Source of the DNA: Sipunculus nudus
Taxonomy: Eukaryota; Annelida; Sipuncula; Golfingiida; Sipunculidae
Reading direction: 5' to 3'
Assembly (NCBI GenBank): GCA_026874595.1
Contig: CM049308.1
Span: forward strand, 47,127,327 to 47,191,326
Length of the DNA: 64,000 nt
The first letter of the stretch is position 1. The number at the start of each line of letters is the position of its first letter. The notes under the pieces are model-generated. The model saw nothing but the letters and a program-made list of their open reading frames with translations. It was not told the origin of the DNA and ran no database searches. Of this stretch, positions 24,430 through 36,047 are shown one piece after another. The translations under genes and the position numbers were made by a program.

Positions 24430-25260
24430 ACAGGCCCCTTCTCAGAAACCATCCAGCCAAATTGTCCAGTATTTCACAGAAATAATCCCAGAAACAATCT
24501 CAAGTTTGTTCAAATGGAACAAGTTCGGTGATTTTTGGATGAGTTACAGAAAGTTCAACTTAACCATCTGTCCAAAAAAGCATACTAAAATTACAATCTC
24601 AGAAACAGCTGTTCATAGTCAGCCCCCACCCAGGGTTAGTGCTCTGCAGGCCTAATGGGAAGGCCGTGACCTTGCCGTGTTTCATTCACAAACGAGTGTG
24701 CCTTTCGGGGTTCAAATTAAACATCTGTCAAAAAAATCTCATAAATGGCTTTTCAGTCCGCCCCCAACCAGGGTGAGTGCTTTGTAGGCTTAATGTGAGG
24801 CCCTTGCCCAACGGCCATGTTTCATTCACAAATGAGTGCTCCTTTCGGGGTTCCTTGGTGGTATGACCCAGCATTGGGGACGATTACGCACCCAAGACCT
24901 GCAGGTGCAGTAGTCACCAGGCCTATTTGACGCCAGGATATAAATTGAGAGGAAGGGTGTGATACTGCATGCCCTGCCACATATTCCACAACCGGAATGG
25001 AATTCTGCAAATTTAGTTAGGATTAAAAAATTTAGGCGGTTACCTCCACCAAAAAAAAAAATTGAGATATTGGTGGCGCCAGCTGCTTTAGCCTTTTTTT
25101 TAGAGGGGTCATCAGTGCCTGTATTATACTTAGAGCTACAAAAAATTTCTTCTCTGAAACCATATGATCAAATTGTTTAATATTGTTATGAAGTTGTAAC
25201 TTTAAATATTGGTAATTAAACTTAAACATAAAATACATGTATGACAGAAACATTCAATCA
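24430..25260 (+). repeat. Family-B internal sequence with an unrelated insertion
   Basis: B landmarks (GTCCAGTATTTCACAGAAAT, CTCAAGTTTGTTCAAATGG, a GGTGGCGCC site at 25072) flank a segment at about 24610-25020 that has no B counterpart. Confidence 0.5.
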
Positions 25261-25866
25261 ATAGGTTTCATGATGTATGAGGCCGGATATCCAGACAAAG
25301 CCAAAGAATATAAATAGCAATTAGATGACCAAGTATCTAATGGTAATTCAGTATGTTTGTAGAGCCTAAATGTCTCTCATAAATTAGCTCTAAATTGGTT
25401 TCTGTGATGAGATTATCAAATCATGTTTATATGAATCTGGGAACAGGACTTGCAGGTCATTTTTAACTGGATGTTTGTTAAGTCAGACTTGGGATTTTCC
25501 AGACAACTTTTTGTTCAAATCACCAGAAAGTTAGAAAGTACACTTCCAATATTGGACTTAATTTTGACCTAATTTGGGTCATCCAGTAAGGTTTAGCTTT
25601 TATGATTAAATGCAGAAATATGGATATGTATGTCTCATATGTCACATGACAGCTCAGTATCAAATCTGTGGTGCACGCTTTGGGAGAGTCAGAGAGACAT
25701 CATACCATCTCTGCTGTAGGCCATGGCAGAGTGTCAAAACCCACTATGCTTTTGAATAGACTTCTATTATTAAACTGGTCTTGGAACATTGTCAGCAATG
25801 GGCATCAGTCACTGTATGTGATACAGCTGAGGGGACATCCCCAACCCCACCTTCGTATCATTATTG
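25261..25866. other. Intron sequence, nothing recognised
   Basis: No coding, RNA or clear repeat signal was seen. Confidence 0.4.
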
Positions 25867-26048
25867 CACAGAAATGATCCTTGGGTAGTGCTTTCTTAAG
25901 TTTGTTCAAGTGGTCTCTGTTCAGTGACTTTTGGCTGAGTAATGGGAATCTGAAATTAGTCATAAGCCATAACAGCTCATTTTAGCTCAGTGGCTACAAA
26001 CTTCTCAAAAAACCACATGGCCAAATTCTTAAATCTTACACATTAATT

Positions 26049-27154
26049 GTATCCGCCAAAACAAAGTTAGAACTCCTGAGACCACTGGACAGATTTTTGC
26101 AAAACTTTACACGATTATCGGGTCCCATGTGAACTGGTCCCAAAATATTTTGCGTTGACCTCTGACCTACCTCTCCAGTGCGTCCATCTGTGTGTCTGTT
26201 TTGACACATTAACCCCACATTTCTTTGGACTCATTTGACCTATCAGGCTAAACATTTTGCACAAATGTAGCCCTTTGATGGCTTTTTAACAAACAAAAAA
26301 TTGGTGGGGCCACCTGCAACCGTTTTTGCACAGCGTCCATCTGTTCATCTGCCTTAGGATAAAATCACTCATATCTCTGCAGTGGTTGGACTTATCCACC
26401 TGAAATTTGGCATGTGTATTCATCCTGGATAGCTTTCTTGATGATAATGACAGGTGGCGCCACCTACATTCATGTTCAGGCTGCAGACATCCAGGCTTAT
26501 ATCTCAGGACTGGTTTGACTTATCCTCCTGAAATTTTGCATGTGTATAGATCTCACATAGCTCTTTATCATATGCAAAACTGGTGGCACCATCTGCAACC
26601 ATTTTTGCACAGTGTCGGTCTGTTTGTCTGCTGTTGGATACAATCCCTCATATCTCAGCAGTGGTTTGACTTATCTGCCAAAAATTTTGCATAGCTTAGA
26701 TAGCTTACTGGATTTTGTTGCAGGTGGTGCCACCTACATTTATGTTCAGGCTGCAGACATCCAGGCTTTTTTCTCAGGACTGGTTTGACATATCCTCCTA
26801 AAATTTTACATGTGTATATATCTCACATAGCTGTTTATCATACGCAAAACTTGTGGCGTTACCTGCAACCATTTTTGCACAGCGTCTGTCTGTTTGTCTG
26901 CTGTTGGATAAAATCACTCATATACAAGCAGTGGTTTGACTTATCTGCCTAAAATTTTGCATATGTATACAATTTGGATAGCTTTCCAGATTTTGTGGCA
27001 GGTGGTGCCACCTATATACACATTTCGGCTTCAGACATCCATGCAACACACATCATTCTTTTTACCCTTGCCACTCAATCCATGCCTCACTTCACCAGTC
27101 CCTCTCTGATTTCAGTGGATTCATGTAGGGGCTTGCCAAATACCCTTATTCTAG
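26049..27154 (+). mobile_element. Family-C element nested in B, with clear empty site
   Basis: GTATCCGCCAAAAC starts it; the 3' hairpin region and CTTATTCTAG end it. The left flank reads CACATTAATT and the right flank TTATCCTCAGATG. The uninterrupted B copies near 48520 and 52435 read CACATTAATTATCCTC. The element therefore lies at a TT site. Confidence 0.85.
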
Positions 27155-27354
27155 TTATCCTCAGATGTTGATAATTCAATTTTGCTCAAATGGTTTTGGT
27201 TCAGTGATTTTTGGCTAAGTTACAGGAAGCTGACCTATATGAGTTATAAACCTGTAAAACGTTTTTTGGCTGACGCTACTGAAGCCAATTTGTTTTATAT
27301 TGTGCAAGAATAATCCCCAAAATAATTCTCATAACAATTGTCTTTAATGGTTCC

Positions 27355-27359
27355 AATGA
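27355..27359. repeat. Left 5 bp target-site copy (AATGA) of the RAG element
   Basis: AATGA here pairs with CATGA at 35024-35028. The B copy at 50290 reads GGTTCCACATGAATGA without insertion, so the original site was CATGA and the left copy has apparently lost one C. Confidence 0.7.
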
Positions 27360-27391
27360 CACGTCCAGAACCGCCGTGTCCATTTGCCTGT
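27360..27391 (+). repeat. Left terminal inverted repeat of the RAG element
   Basis: CACGTCCAGAA is the terminus. A second shared block, CATTTGCCTGTG, lies with TTTGCC at element positions 24-29. The right end has a similar block 11 bp deeper. Confidence 0.85.
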
Positions 27392-27601
27392 GCACAATTA
27401 ACGTTGTGTCTCTTGTCCGCTAGGGGCGTCACGTACGGAGCCTCAGATGGAGGCCGTAATGGTTATTCATATCAACTGCACTCACTGCCGTATATTTCCC
27501 TATTGAGGGCAAGCTGAACTTCATGACATGACAGATGTAAACAAAGGAAATGTGTGCGTTGATTTGGGACCCACTTACGGTGATTTTTTCACTATTTAAG
27601 A

Positions 27602-28287
27602 GTGAGTATGATTTTTTTAATGAAATAATTTTCCTAAAAAATTACTTTTTAATTTATATTTTTTTCTCAAAAACCCATGAAAACACATGTTAGGGGATAG
27701 TTCCCAAAGCAAGTCCAGGTCATGTCCCATGCAGCCTGCAAGATGGCTGGTCCTTCCACATCCTTCCATTTTTTTTCTGGACTCTGAAACCTCCTCCTAT
27801 ATATAGGTATATAAAATTGCTGTTTTGAGCTGTAAAATTGCACATTTGAGCTGTTTCAGCTATAAAATGCTTTTCTTTTTTTATAGAATGAATCTAAAAT
27901 GCTTTAAAAATGTCACTTTAAATTTCATGACCCAATTCAGTAATTGAGGGTTACTGGGGGGGGGGGGGGGGGAGCAGAAGATGCATCTTTAAAAAACTTC
28001 TATTTGTATACATTTATATGAAACATTAACAGAAACATAGCTTGCCATCCTCTAGAAAATCTGTAATAATTTTCTGACATAAAATTAATGTCTAAATATT
28101 GACATAAACAGCCAAAATAAAAAACAAAGTTATGATTTTTATAATAACTTTTCCCTTAGGCTATACTTCCATCTTTGTATTGGACATGTAGACCTTTGAA
28201 AATAAAATAGCTTTTGCAGTAACATGAATACATTAAAGCTTGCACATAATAAATAATTATACTTGCATGGATATTCTTTCAATACAG
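27602..28287 (+). other. Possible 5'-UTR intron of RAG1L
   Basis: A donor-like AAGA|GTGAGT at 27602 and an acceptor-like TTCTTTCAATACAG ending at 28287 bracket a non-coding stretch just before the RAG1L start codon. The interval also holds an 18-G run (about 27956-27973). The intron is inferred from splice consensus only. Confidence 0.35.
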
Positions 28288-28295
28288 CTGCTCAA

Positions 28296-31238
28296 ATGGA
28301 ACGACCGGAAGAAGAAGAAGATGACCAGGGCAGTCATTTTAAGCAGCAGTATCATGAAAGGAAATTACAAAGCTTTTGTAGATTGTGTAAGAAATATATA
28401 GACCCACGTGTACATGCCAAGAGAGAACCAGTTAAAGCTATCAAATTCAAACATGTCATCAGGCAGGTATACCGGACTGATATTGAAAGTGATTTGGGCA
28501 ATGTTCATCCGCAGTTTTTATGTGAGAAGTGTAGAGCCCTGTGTGGCTATTACAGAAAACGGATTCAGGAGAGAAAACCAGTTCCTGATAAAGTGGCTGT
28601 TACTTTTAATAATCACATTGATCCTTGTGAAGTATGCTTGTTTACAGTTCGTCGCACACCTCGTACCCCACAGACACCAACGGCTCAAGGTGGATTAACA
28701 AGTCCTTCCAGGGGAAGAGGGCTGTTGAAACGACCTTGTTCACCTAGTTCAGGACCTGAACCTCTAAAGGTAAAAAAACCTCGCAGACTTGTATATGGTG
28801 ACCAGCCTTCTGGAAGTTCCCAGTCTGCTGATCAGGGAGACATTGTCCATACACAGCCTGAGCCAGATTTGCAGCCTTTACCCTGTAATTATGATGTTAC
28901 CTCTGTGCCTGTAGAGGTATTTAAAGAACTGGAGCTCGCAAATATATTGAAGTGCAATATTTGTTTGGGGGTGCCAACTTTACCAACAGCAACTGAATGT
29001 GGGCACATGTATTGCAAAGGATGTATAAATGCTTGGCTAAAGAACACTAGCACATGTGTGCGCTGTAAGTCGGTGTTGGATCACAATGAAATAATTACTT
29101 TAGACTCCTTTAGTGAGACAGTTTATGAGTTACTGCATGTAAAATGCAGGTATGAACAGAAAGGTTGCAAGGCAGTTGTTAAAATGAATGAACTGCACTT
29201 GCATGAGAAAAACTGTGGATATGGCAGGTATCAGGCTGCTGTTTTGAGGGACACAAACTTGCATGCCAGAGGACCGAGTAAACAAAAAATGCCCCTTTCT
29301 CAAGCCAATAAACAATATGTTAAGAAAAAAAGGTTAAAACCTCTGATTGAATATATTGACAACTTTTTTGCATCACATTATGAATCAAAAGTGGATGTTC
29401 TCTACTCTTTGCTGCACAATGAACTTGTTATAGAAGGTCCAAGAGAAAAAAAGGATGCATTATGGTCTTTATGGCAACAAGAAACAGTTCCAGGCATTCT
29501 GTCGCCAGAAGAATCACTAGCTATGCGGGTGGAAACATTGCAGAGTAAAACTCAATACAAGAAACAATATGACTTTCAAAAACACCAATGAGGTAAAATT
29601 TAGTGCGCCAACAAAAGTTGACAAAATTGAAGAGAAATTCATGCCAAATTGTGTTGCATATGAAATATGTCACCACCAGTCAACAAACTTTGTTCATATC
29701 AAGGAAGAAAAAGGTGTGCCCCTGGACATCATGCAGTCCTTTTCTTATGGTCTTTCGGATTTACCTATACCAAACTGCAAAGGAGTGAGATGGCATTATG
29801 CTGATGCCTTGGCTAAAACACTTGAGGAACTGGATTTTGCTATAGATGAAAATATTAAATCACTTGACATTAAAGACAGGTTTAACAATCAAAACTGTTG
29901 TTAAAGATGGAGGGGATGGGATGGGGGAAGTAGCTGTCCAAAAGGAAAAGGGGGAGAGATTTCTTCCAGATAAAGCTCTCCGGTTTTCATTCTGCATCCT
30001 GCAATGTAGCATTGTCCATAAAGGCAAGGAAACTGTAGTATTTCAAGAAGAGAGTCCTAACTCTGTTCGAACCAATCGGCCGTTGCTGGAAGCGGTTGCT
30101 GATGAAAATAACCATGCATCAGCAGCATTGTGTATCAACCCAATAGAGAGAGAGCGTAAAGCCTTGAAAGGCAAAATTCTAAGAGTTAATATTGATCAAA
30201 ATTAATGGAGAAAACATGAACTACATTTTGTAACTTCTATGGTGGATGAAAAATATGAGCGTGCTCTAGGGGGGCTGACTGGATCAGGTTCATCCTATAT
30301 GTGTACATTATGTCATGCAACAAAACAAACTGCCACTTCAAATTTGGGTAATTTTGTTATTACAAGAACACAAGAAGAAACAACAAATCTAGCTACATAT
30401 TTACACATCAATCCTGATAATCTCAGTGAAGCACAGATGAGCAAAGTTACAAAAGGGGTGAAACTTGTGCCTATCTTATTGTCTCAACCAAGGGAGAGGT
30501 TGTTGGATGCTACACATGCTGATATCAACATGGCCAGCTTTTTCAAAAAGGTTATAATTCGGTGCATTGCACGAATTTGGCAGTGGGATGCTACAGCAGC
30601 TGTGAAAAAGGACCTGGAAAATGCAGAGCAGAATTTTGACAATCATGTAAAAAAACACATTGGTTCCAACCCCTCTCTAATGATGCCAGGCAACTATGCC
30701 AGAATGATGTTTGCTGCTGAAAACCAAGAACATATTCTTGCTCTTGTCCAGCCAGAACATAAAACAGTATTGGAAGAAGCCCTTTCAAGGTTTAGGACTA
30801 TGCGTAAAGTACTGTGCCAACAAGCCTGACCCAGAGCTTGTGAAAAACTACAAAGAAAATGCAGTTGAATTTGGAAAAATATTTTTGCATCATTTACAGT
30901 TTTGCAAGTGGCCTAATTACATGCACAAAATCATAGAACATGTCCAGGAGTTAATTGAGGATAAAGCTGGTCCAGGTTTGATTGGAGCTGTGAGCAGTGA
31001 AGGCAATGAGGCGGGTAACAAAATATTTAGACATTGCAGGAAAAATCTTTCCAACAGAGCTAGTACTCAACAGGGCCTTGTGGATGTCCTCAGGATTCAT
31101 TGGATGTATGGTTCTCCAGCTTTGAAAAGATTGTTATATATTTCACATAGAAAAAACAAATGTGGAATATGTCACATGGATGGCCATAACAGACTAACTT
31201 GTACAGAAAGAGAAAAGATTAATGATCCCTTAAACTGA
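28296..31238 (+). pseudogene. RAG1L: RAG1-like recombinase/transposase (frameshifted)
   Basis: I start at ATG 28296, after a splice-acceptor-like CAG at 28287. The first frame (to 29591) has the RAG1 N-terminal zinc motifs (FCRLC, HPQFLCEKC, DPCEVC), a C3HC4 RING at about residues 219-262 (CNICLGVP, ECGHMYCKGC, CVRCKS), a following zinc finger (CRYEQKGCKAV) and a nonamer-binding-like region. Later frames carry the DDE transposase core: DGGDGMGEV (first Asp, 29915-29917), zinc pair YMCTLC, ATHADINMA (second Asp, 30521-30523), zinc His pair HKIIEH, and SSEGNEAGNKIF (Glu motif near 30999). The tail has CGICHMDGHNRLTC (31161-31202), the CX2CX3GHX4C knuckle of ProtoRAG RAG1L. Single-base shifts occur near 29580, 29890 and 30805, and two compensating shifts surround a TAA at 30203-30205. 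Total about 980 residues, close to RAG1 length. In active relatives it cleaves the TIRs with RAG2L in the nucleus. The breaks could be decay or assembly indels. Confidence 0.95.
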
Positions 31239-32628
31239 ACTTTGAATGTAGCGTAAACGTGAATGTAGGTGTAGCCACCTGTCATAAAATCAGCACCCTC
31301 CGGTGCACTTTGCAGTTTCAGGCATACTTGGTGCAGCCACTTCTTGCATCTTGAACACATGATCCAGGAAATTGGACTTACATCTGTGGTATCTATGATA
31401 CAACTGTCTTCCCCAATTTCACACTGGTCCGCTGGCACTGGGAGACATGTGTACAGATTAATGGCTTTTGTTGTCCCACCAACCACCATGATTGTACAGT
31501 CTCCTATAAATCCCATGGTGGGGCCACCAGAAGCCATGACAGAGGGAGCAGATACTGTCCTACCTGTCCACTGAATTGTGTCTATTACCCACATTTTGTT
31601 TCCAACAAGAGGGTAGCTGTTCATAATGTGTTCTTCCCCTTGGGTGTACCCACCATAAAAGTACATAAGAGTACCCTTCTGTGCACATGCATGTGATGAC
31701 ACATAATGATCTGGTGCCAGTCCAGTGACAATTTTGGTAGTATGGACTATTACTGGTTCTGTGATTGGTCCATCAACCTTGAAAAGTTCAGCATTACATA
31801 TACTTTTCCTAATTTTTGTTGCACCTCCACTGTCCACAACACCCCTACCACCACAAGAGTCCTTGTATTCTCCATAAATGCAGTGGAATGGAAAGCTCTG
31901 CTTACTTCCTTTCCCACGTGCACCTTAGTCCATGATAGTTGTTGTAGCATATATATATTCACATCCACAATCGTTGTTGCATATGGATCAGTTAGTCTCG
32001 CACCAACTGTCCGACATTGTATTTCTGCTCCCCCTAACAGAAGAAATGCAGTGTTTCCAATTCTGCTCATTGTATGTCCAAGTCTTTGTGAAGGGATATC
32101 TCCTGTTTGAAGTTGTACTTTCCCAAACAGGGGGTCATTAGGGGCTGGCAGACTGGCTGGATACTTCTGTAGTTGGCGTTTCCATGAAGTGGTATTTATC
32201 TTAACACCAAACAGATCATTAGTTGGACAAAACTGAGGCCCAATGTCCATACCTCCAAATAAAAGGAGCTAAATGTCTGTGTCTGAATTTAGCAGCACCA
32301 GGCTTGGCGAAGATAAATTGGGCAGCATTGCACCACCAAATTTTTGTAGAACTCTTATGTCTTCCAGCCAAAAGTCTGTTTCAGTTTGTTCGCAGATATA
32401 TACCACAAAATTGTTCACCAAGTCCCATGATGTGTTTTCACTGAAGCTAGCAACTCCAGTACATATATAGAACCACTTGTTGCCTTTTTTTACAGTGACA
32501 GACTTGTGTTCGTCTTGGGGGTAGACATCCAATTGTTTGAGGTGAAGGGCTTTCCTTTTCCGGGTAATTTACCTCTTATCCCTTGAGTATTTTTTGAAGT
32601 TGATGAATGTCCAGTCATCATCAGCCAT
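31172..32628 (-). pseudogene. RAG2L: RAG2-like protein, Kelch propeller plus PHD finger (stops, frameshift, truncated PHD)
   Basis: I take ATG 32628 as start: it follows the acceptor-like TCTCCCTGTCTGGCACAG and reads MADDDWTFINFKKYSRDKR. The same frame continues through a TAA (32569-32571) and a TAG (32269-32271). Kelch-type glycine pairs recur: LLLFGGMDIG, AFLLLGGAEI, TLVVVG(G), LMYFYGGYTQ, CTIMVVGG, as in the RAG2 beta-propeller. A one-base shift near 31843 moves the frame. The C-terminus has CEIGEDSC and SWIMCSRCKKWLHQVC, the first part of a PHD finger, the module that in RAG2 reads histone H3 lysine-4 methylation. The last Cys pair is missing: the sequence runs into a 43 bp fragment of a local repeat (31250-31292), and the open frame ends inside the antisense of the RAG1L tail. 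Size to the break is about 445 residues against about 530 for RAG2. It would be the RAG1L cofactor. Weak overall similarity means recognition rests on Kelch, PHD and position. Confidence 0.88.
31250..31292 (-). repeat. 43 bp fragment of a family-C-type unit at the RAG1L-RAG2L junction
   Basis: On the minus strand it reads GATTTTATGACAGGTGGC, TACACC, TACATTCACGTTTACGCT. Nearly the same string occurs in family-C units at about 13687 and 58706 (there with GGTGGCGCCACC or GGTGGTGCCACC). It replaces the expected end of the PHD finger. Confidence 0.7.
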
Positions 32629-32865
32629 CTGTGCCAGACAGGGAGACATACTAAATTTACCATATGTATAAGAAAAAACATGTTCCATGCCTAACCTTTC
32701 AAATGTAAAAAAATATATATATATAAATTTTAAAAAATCCCATAACAAAACATATGAGACTAGTTCTATCAAATTACCAGGGGTCACATTTACCAGAAAA
32801 TTTTCCAAATAAAAATACAAAATATGCTGACAGATCAATGCAGACCATGTCATCAAGACAATTCC

Positions 32866-32939
32866 CCCCCCCCCCCCCCGAGCTTCCTTGTAGCACACTA
32901 TTACAATTCCTCCCCCCCCCCCCCCCCAGTTTCCATCAA

Positions 32940-32999
<60 letters not shown>
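32866..32999. repeat. C-run and (TA)n microsatellites
   Basis: Two long poly-C runs (about 32866-32879 and 32912-32928) precede about 29 TA repeats (32942-32999), upstream of RAG2L on its strand. They produce low-complexity frames (Tyr-Ile or Pro runs) that are not genes. Confidence 0.95.
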
Positions 33000-33002
<3 letters not shown>

Positions 33003-33246
33003 CACAGTCACAAACACAAAACATCTGCTCCACATTATTCTGTTTCAGCAATAAACCTGTTACTTTGGTTGTTTACTTTACCACCATTTCAGTAAATTTT
33101 CCATTTTTCAAGCAAGTGTTAATGCCCGACTCTGTTGATTTTGTTGACACTACACACCGTAAAGCTATTTCATATAAAGCATATTTATAACCTGTTTTTT
33201 TTTTGGGGGGGAGGGGGGTTTCTTAATGATAATATACTTGGTGGGG

Positions 33247-33349
<103 letters not shown>

Positions 33350-33359
33350 TTATTCTTTA

Positions 33360-34342
33360 TTACAAATTATCAGTGGTACTATCTGAATCTGTAGTTATGT
33401 TGATGGGTATTTTAGAATTGTTCGGTTCCACATTGGGGTCAATTGTTGGATCTGAGTCTGAGCTTACCTTTATAACTGAATAATCATGCTTTGGGGTGCT
33501 GTGGGCTAATGGTCCTTCATCATCTAACCTGAATGAAGTACTAAGAAATATCCGAGGTGGGTGTATATGATGGTTGACTCTGAGCTTGATGTTGAGGTAA
33601 TAAGTGAGGGAGTATGTATGGTCGGATGTTTAATGGCATCATCAGTACATGGCTGTGGTGAGATACTCCTTGAATGTGGACTATCACTGTCCCTGGGGGG
33701 TGTGAATACCTCATCAGACTGTGGGGGACTGGTTAATGAACTAAATGTTTGTTGGCTGAGGTGGTATTTGAAATGAAACATTGATGACTGGCTTTCCTGC
33801 TTTTGTATAACACTAGGGCCAGGGTCTGCTGGGTTTGTTTGGATAATAGACTCTGAGCTTGATGTTGAGGTAAAAAGAGAAGGAGTATGTATGGTCGGAT
33901 GTTTAATGGCATCATCAGTACATGGCTGTGGTGAGATACTCTTGGAATGTTGACTATCACTGTCCCTAGGGGGTGTGAATACCTCATCAGACTGGGGGGG
34001 ACTGGTTAATGAACTAAACATTTGTTGGCTTAGGTGGTATTTGAAATGAAACATTGATGACTGGCTTTCCTTCTCTTGTATAACACTAGGTCCAGGGTCT
34101 GATTGGTTTGCTTGGATAATAGACTCTGAGCTTAATGTTGAGGTAAAAAGAGAGGGACTGCATATATTATGCTGCTGCCTACACCTCAAAAGGCCAGGGA
34201 ATGTTTGGCTGGTTTGGGGACTAGAAGTTGGGGAGTGAGATGATGAAGTAAACAAAGAGGGGGTGGTTTCAATTTTGGTTGGTCGGGGCTCTTCACCATC
34301 ACTGTCAGATGCTGAAAGGCTCAAGGAGGCAGTTGTCTTCAT
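33360..34342 (-). pseudogene. Third ORF of the RAG element: Ser/Pro-rich protein with internal duplication
   Basis: From ATG 34342 the frame gives a Ser/Thr/Pro-rich, acidic, probably disordered protein of unknown function. A module of about 92 residues (PSLFTSTxSSESIIQ, DPGPSVIQ, SSMFHFKYHLSQQ, SPPQSDEVFTPPRDSDS, SISPQPCTDDAIKHPTIHT) occurs twice in tandem with a partial third copy; the DNA unit is about 276 bp. The frame stops at 33524-33526. However, the neighbouring frame stays open from about 33575 through LDDEGPLAHSTPKHDYSVIK to a TAA at 33360-33362, with AATAAA overlapping the stop, so I infer a one-base shift and an original protein of about 325 residues. It has no signal peptide, membrane segment or zinc motif. 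It could be a separate gene, an accessory ORF, or an upstream exon of RAG2L. I recognise no family. Confidence 0.6.
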
Positions 34343-34980
34343 ATTAACTATTAAATAGTTTATTTATAAACAATATTCAAATAATCTGTGCAAATATGCA
34401 CTTGTTACTTGTACACAGACACTATTCATACAGTTAAATTTTACCCCTGCTTCAGAATTCTATGTTCAAAGATCACCCTTTGACCTTACAAAGACTAGCA
34501 AAAATTAAAATAATATTATATATAAAACAATAAATAATCACCTTCAATTTTCCAGTTGGCTCGCCAAGAACCAGACAGGTGTCGATTACACAGCCATGTT
34601 ACGTCAGCTGATGATCACAATAATTCCAACAAATTAAGAACAGTTAAAAGTACACTAAAGGCTCAAATAATACAATCTAAACAAAACTGTATAAAACTGT
34701 CTATCTAACTATACCTATCTAAACATTAATTTATCTATAAAAATGGTAAATCTCGATCTATCCAGAATGACTGACTAATAACCTGTTGCGTAAATCAAGC
34801 GAGTAGCACCTAATGAACCATGCAACTGCAGACAGCTGAGCTCGAAGCGACGCGGAGTAACATGTGCAGGTGTTTACAAAACACCGAAGGGCATGACCGC
34901 GTGACCTTTCAGATGTCACCTGACCCTGTCGCTGATTGGTTGACCCGTAGGTACGTAAATATTCATGAGCTTTTTGACCC

Positions 34981-35023
34981 ATTGGCAAACGGCACCAGCG
35001 AAGGTACAATATTTTTGGACGTG
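34981..35023 (-). repeat. Right terminal inverted repeat of the RAG element
   Basis: Read inward on the minus strand it begins CACGTCCAAAAATATTG; a block CGTTTGCCAATG follows, with TTTGCC at positions 35-40 from the end, 11 bp deeper than the matching block at the left end. Confidence 0.85.
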
Positions 35024-35028
35024 CATGA
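35024..35028. repeat. Right 5 bp target-site copy (CATGA) of the RAG element
   Basis: CATGA is followed by ATGATTTTTGGCTGAATT, the normal continuation of family B as seen at 50296 and 53021. Confidence 0.75.
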
Positions 35029-36047
35029 ATGATTTTTGGCTGAATTCTGGAGATTGGATTGAGTCATTTTACCATATATGTTAGCTGTGTAAAGCATTTG
35101 CATCTAGCCTGGCACCAGTTTATCAGCATCTATTACATCATGCCACTAGACTTTTAAAATTTCTGGTTAAATAGCTAGGCAGACTGCCAACTAATTCAGG
35201 TTTGGCTACAGGCCAAAGGTCAGCCTGGATCTATTTTGGCAAACTGGCACTTGTATCTGATTAGGCAACAGGTCAAGAGTTCACTCAGTGCAGCCATGGA
35301 TAAGGTCAAAAGTTCACTCAGTGCAGTAGCTGCATTCTATGTATAGCTTGCTTTGGCAGACTGCCACTTTGGCAGACTGCCAACTAAATTAGATTTGGCA
35401 CTAAAGGCCAGTCTGGATCTGTTTATAGCTTTGGCAAACTGCAAACTGTTTCAGATTATGCAACAGGTCAAGAGTTCACTCAGTGCAGCCAGGTAGAGGT
35501 CAAAATATCACTCAGTCTAGCCAGGTGCTGGTCAAGAGTTCACTCAGTGCAGTAGCTTGAGCCACAAATTTGTCACAGTTCACTTGGGGGCAACTGCCTT
35601 TCTCACCTAAGCCTGGTCAGCCCAGTGCATCAACTTCAAAGAAGTTTGATGTATTGGCCTGATATTTTAACCTGTCTATGTGTCTTTGAAAGCTTTCTCG
35701 TTCACAAGAACGGTGTCACCACCTACTTTTGCACAGTATATGTGCCTGCTTATTTTTCCAGAGGAATTTGATATATCAGCCTGAAATTGGGCATATAAAT
35801 ACATATCGTAAAGCTTTGTCATATACAAGACTGGGGGCGCCACCTAAAATGATTTTCCCACAGTGTATGTCCCTACTTATTTCTCAGGAGGGGATATCAG
35901 CCTGAAATTGTGCATATGTATGCATTTTTGATAACTTTGTTGTATACAAGACATGTAGGCCTACTTAAAATGTAATGGCCCAGCATTGAAGCATTATACC
36001 TGGTGTATAAACCATTTTACAAGTTCACATTATGCCTGTAGGCCTTG

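Noticed and set aside
31344-32444. Plus-strand open frames between 31344 and 32444
   Set aside because: They are antisense shadows of the RAG2-like gene and have no recognisable domain.
32569-33095. Frames with Tyr-Ile or poly-Pro runs
   Set aside because: These are translations of TA and C microsatellites; only the last part, from 32628 downward, belongs to RAG2L.
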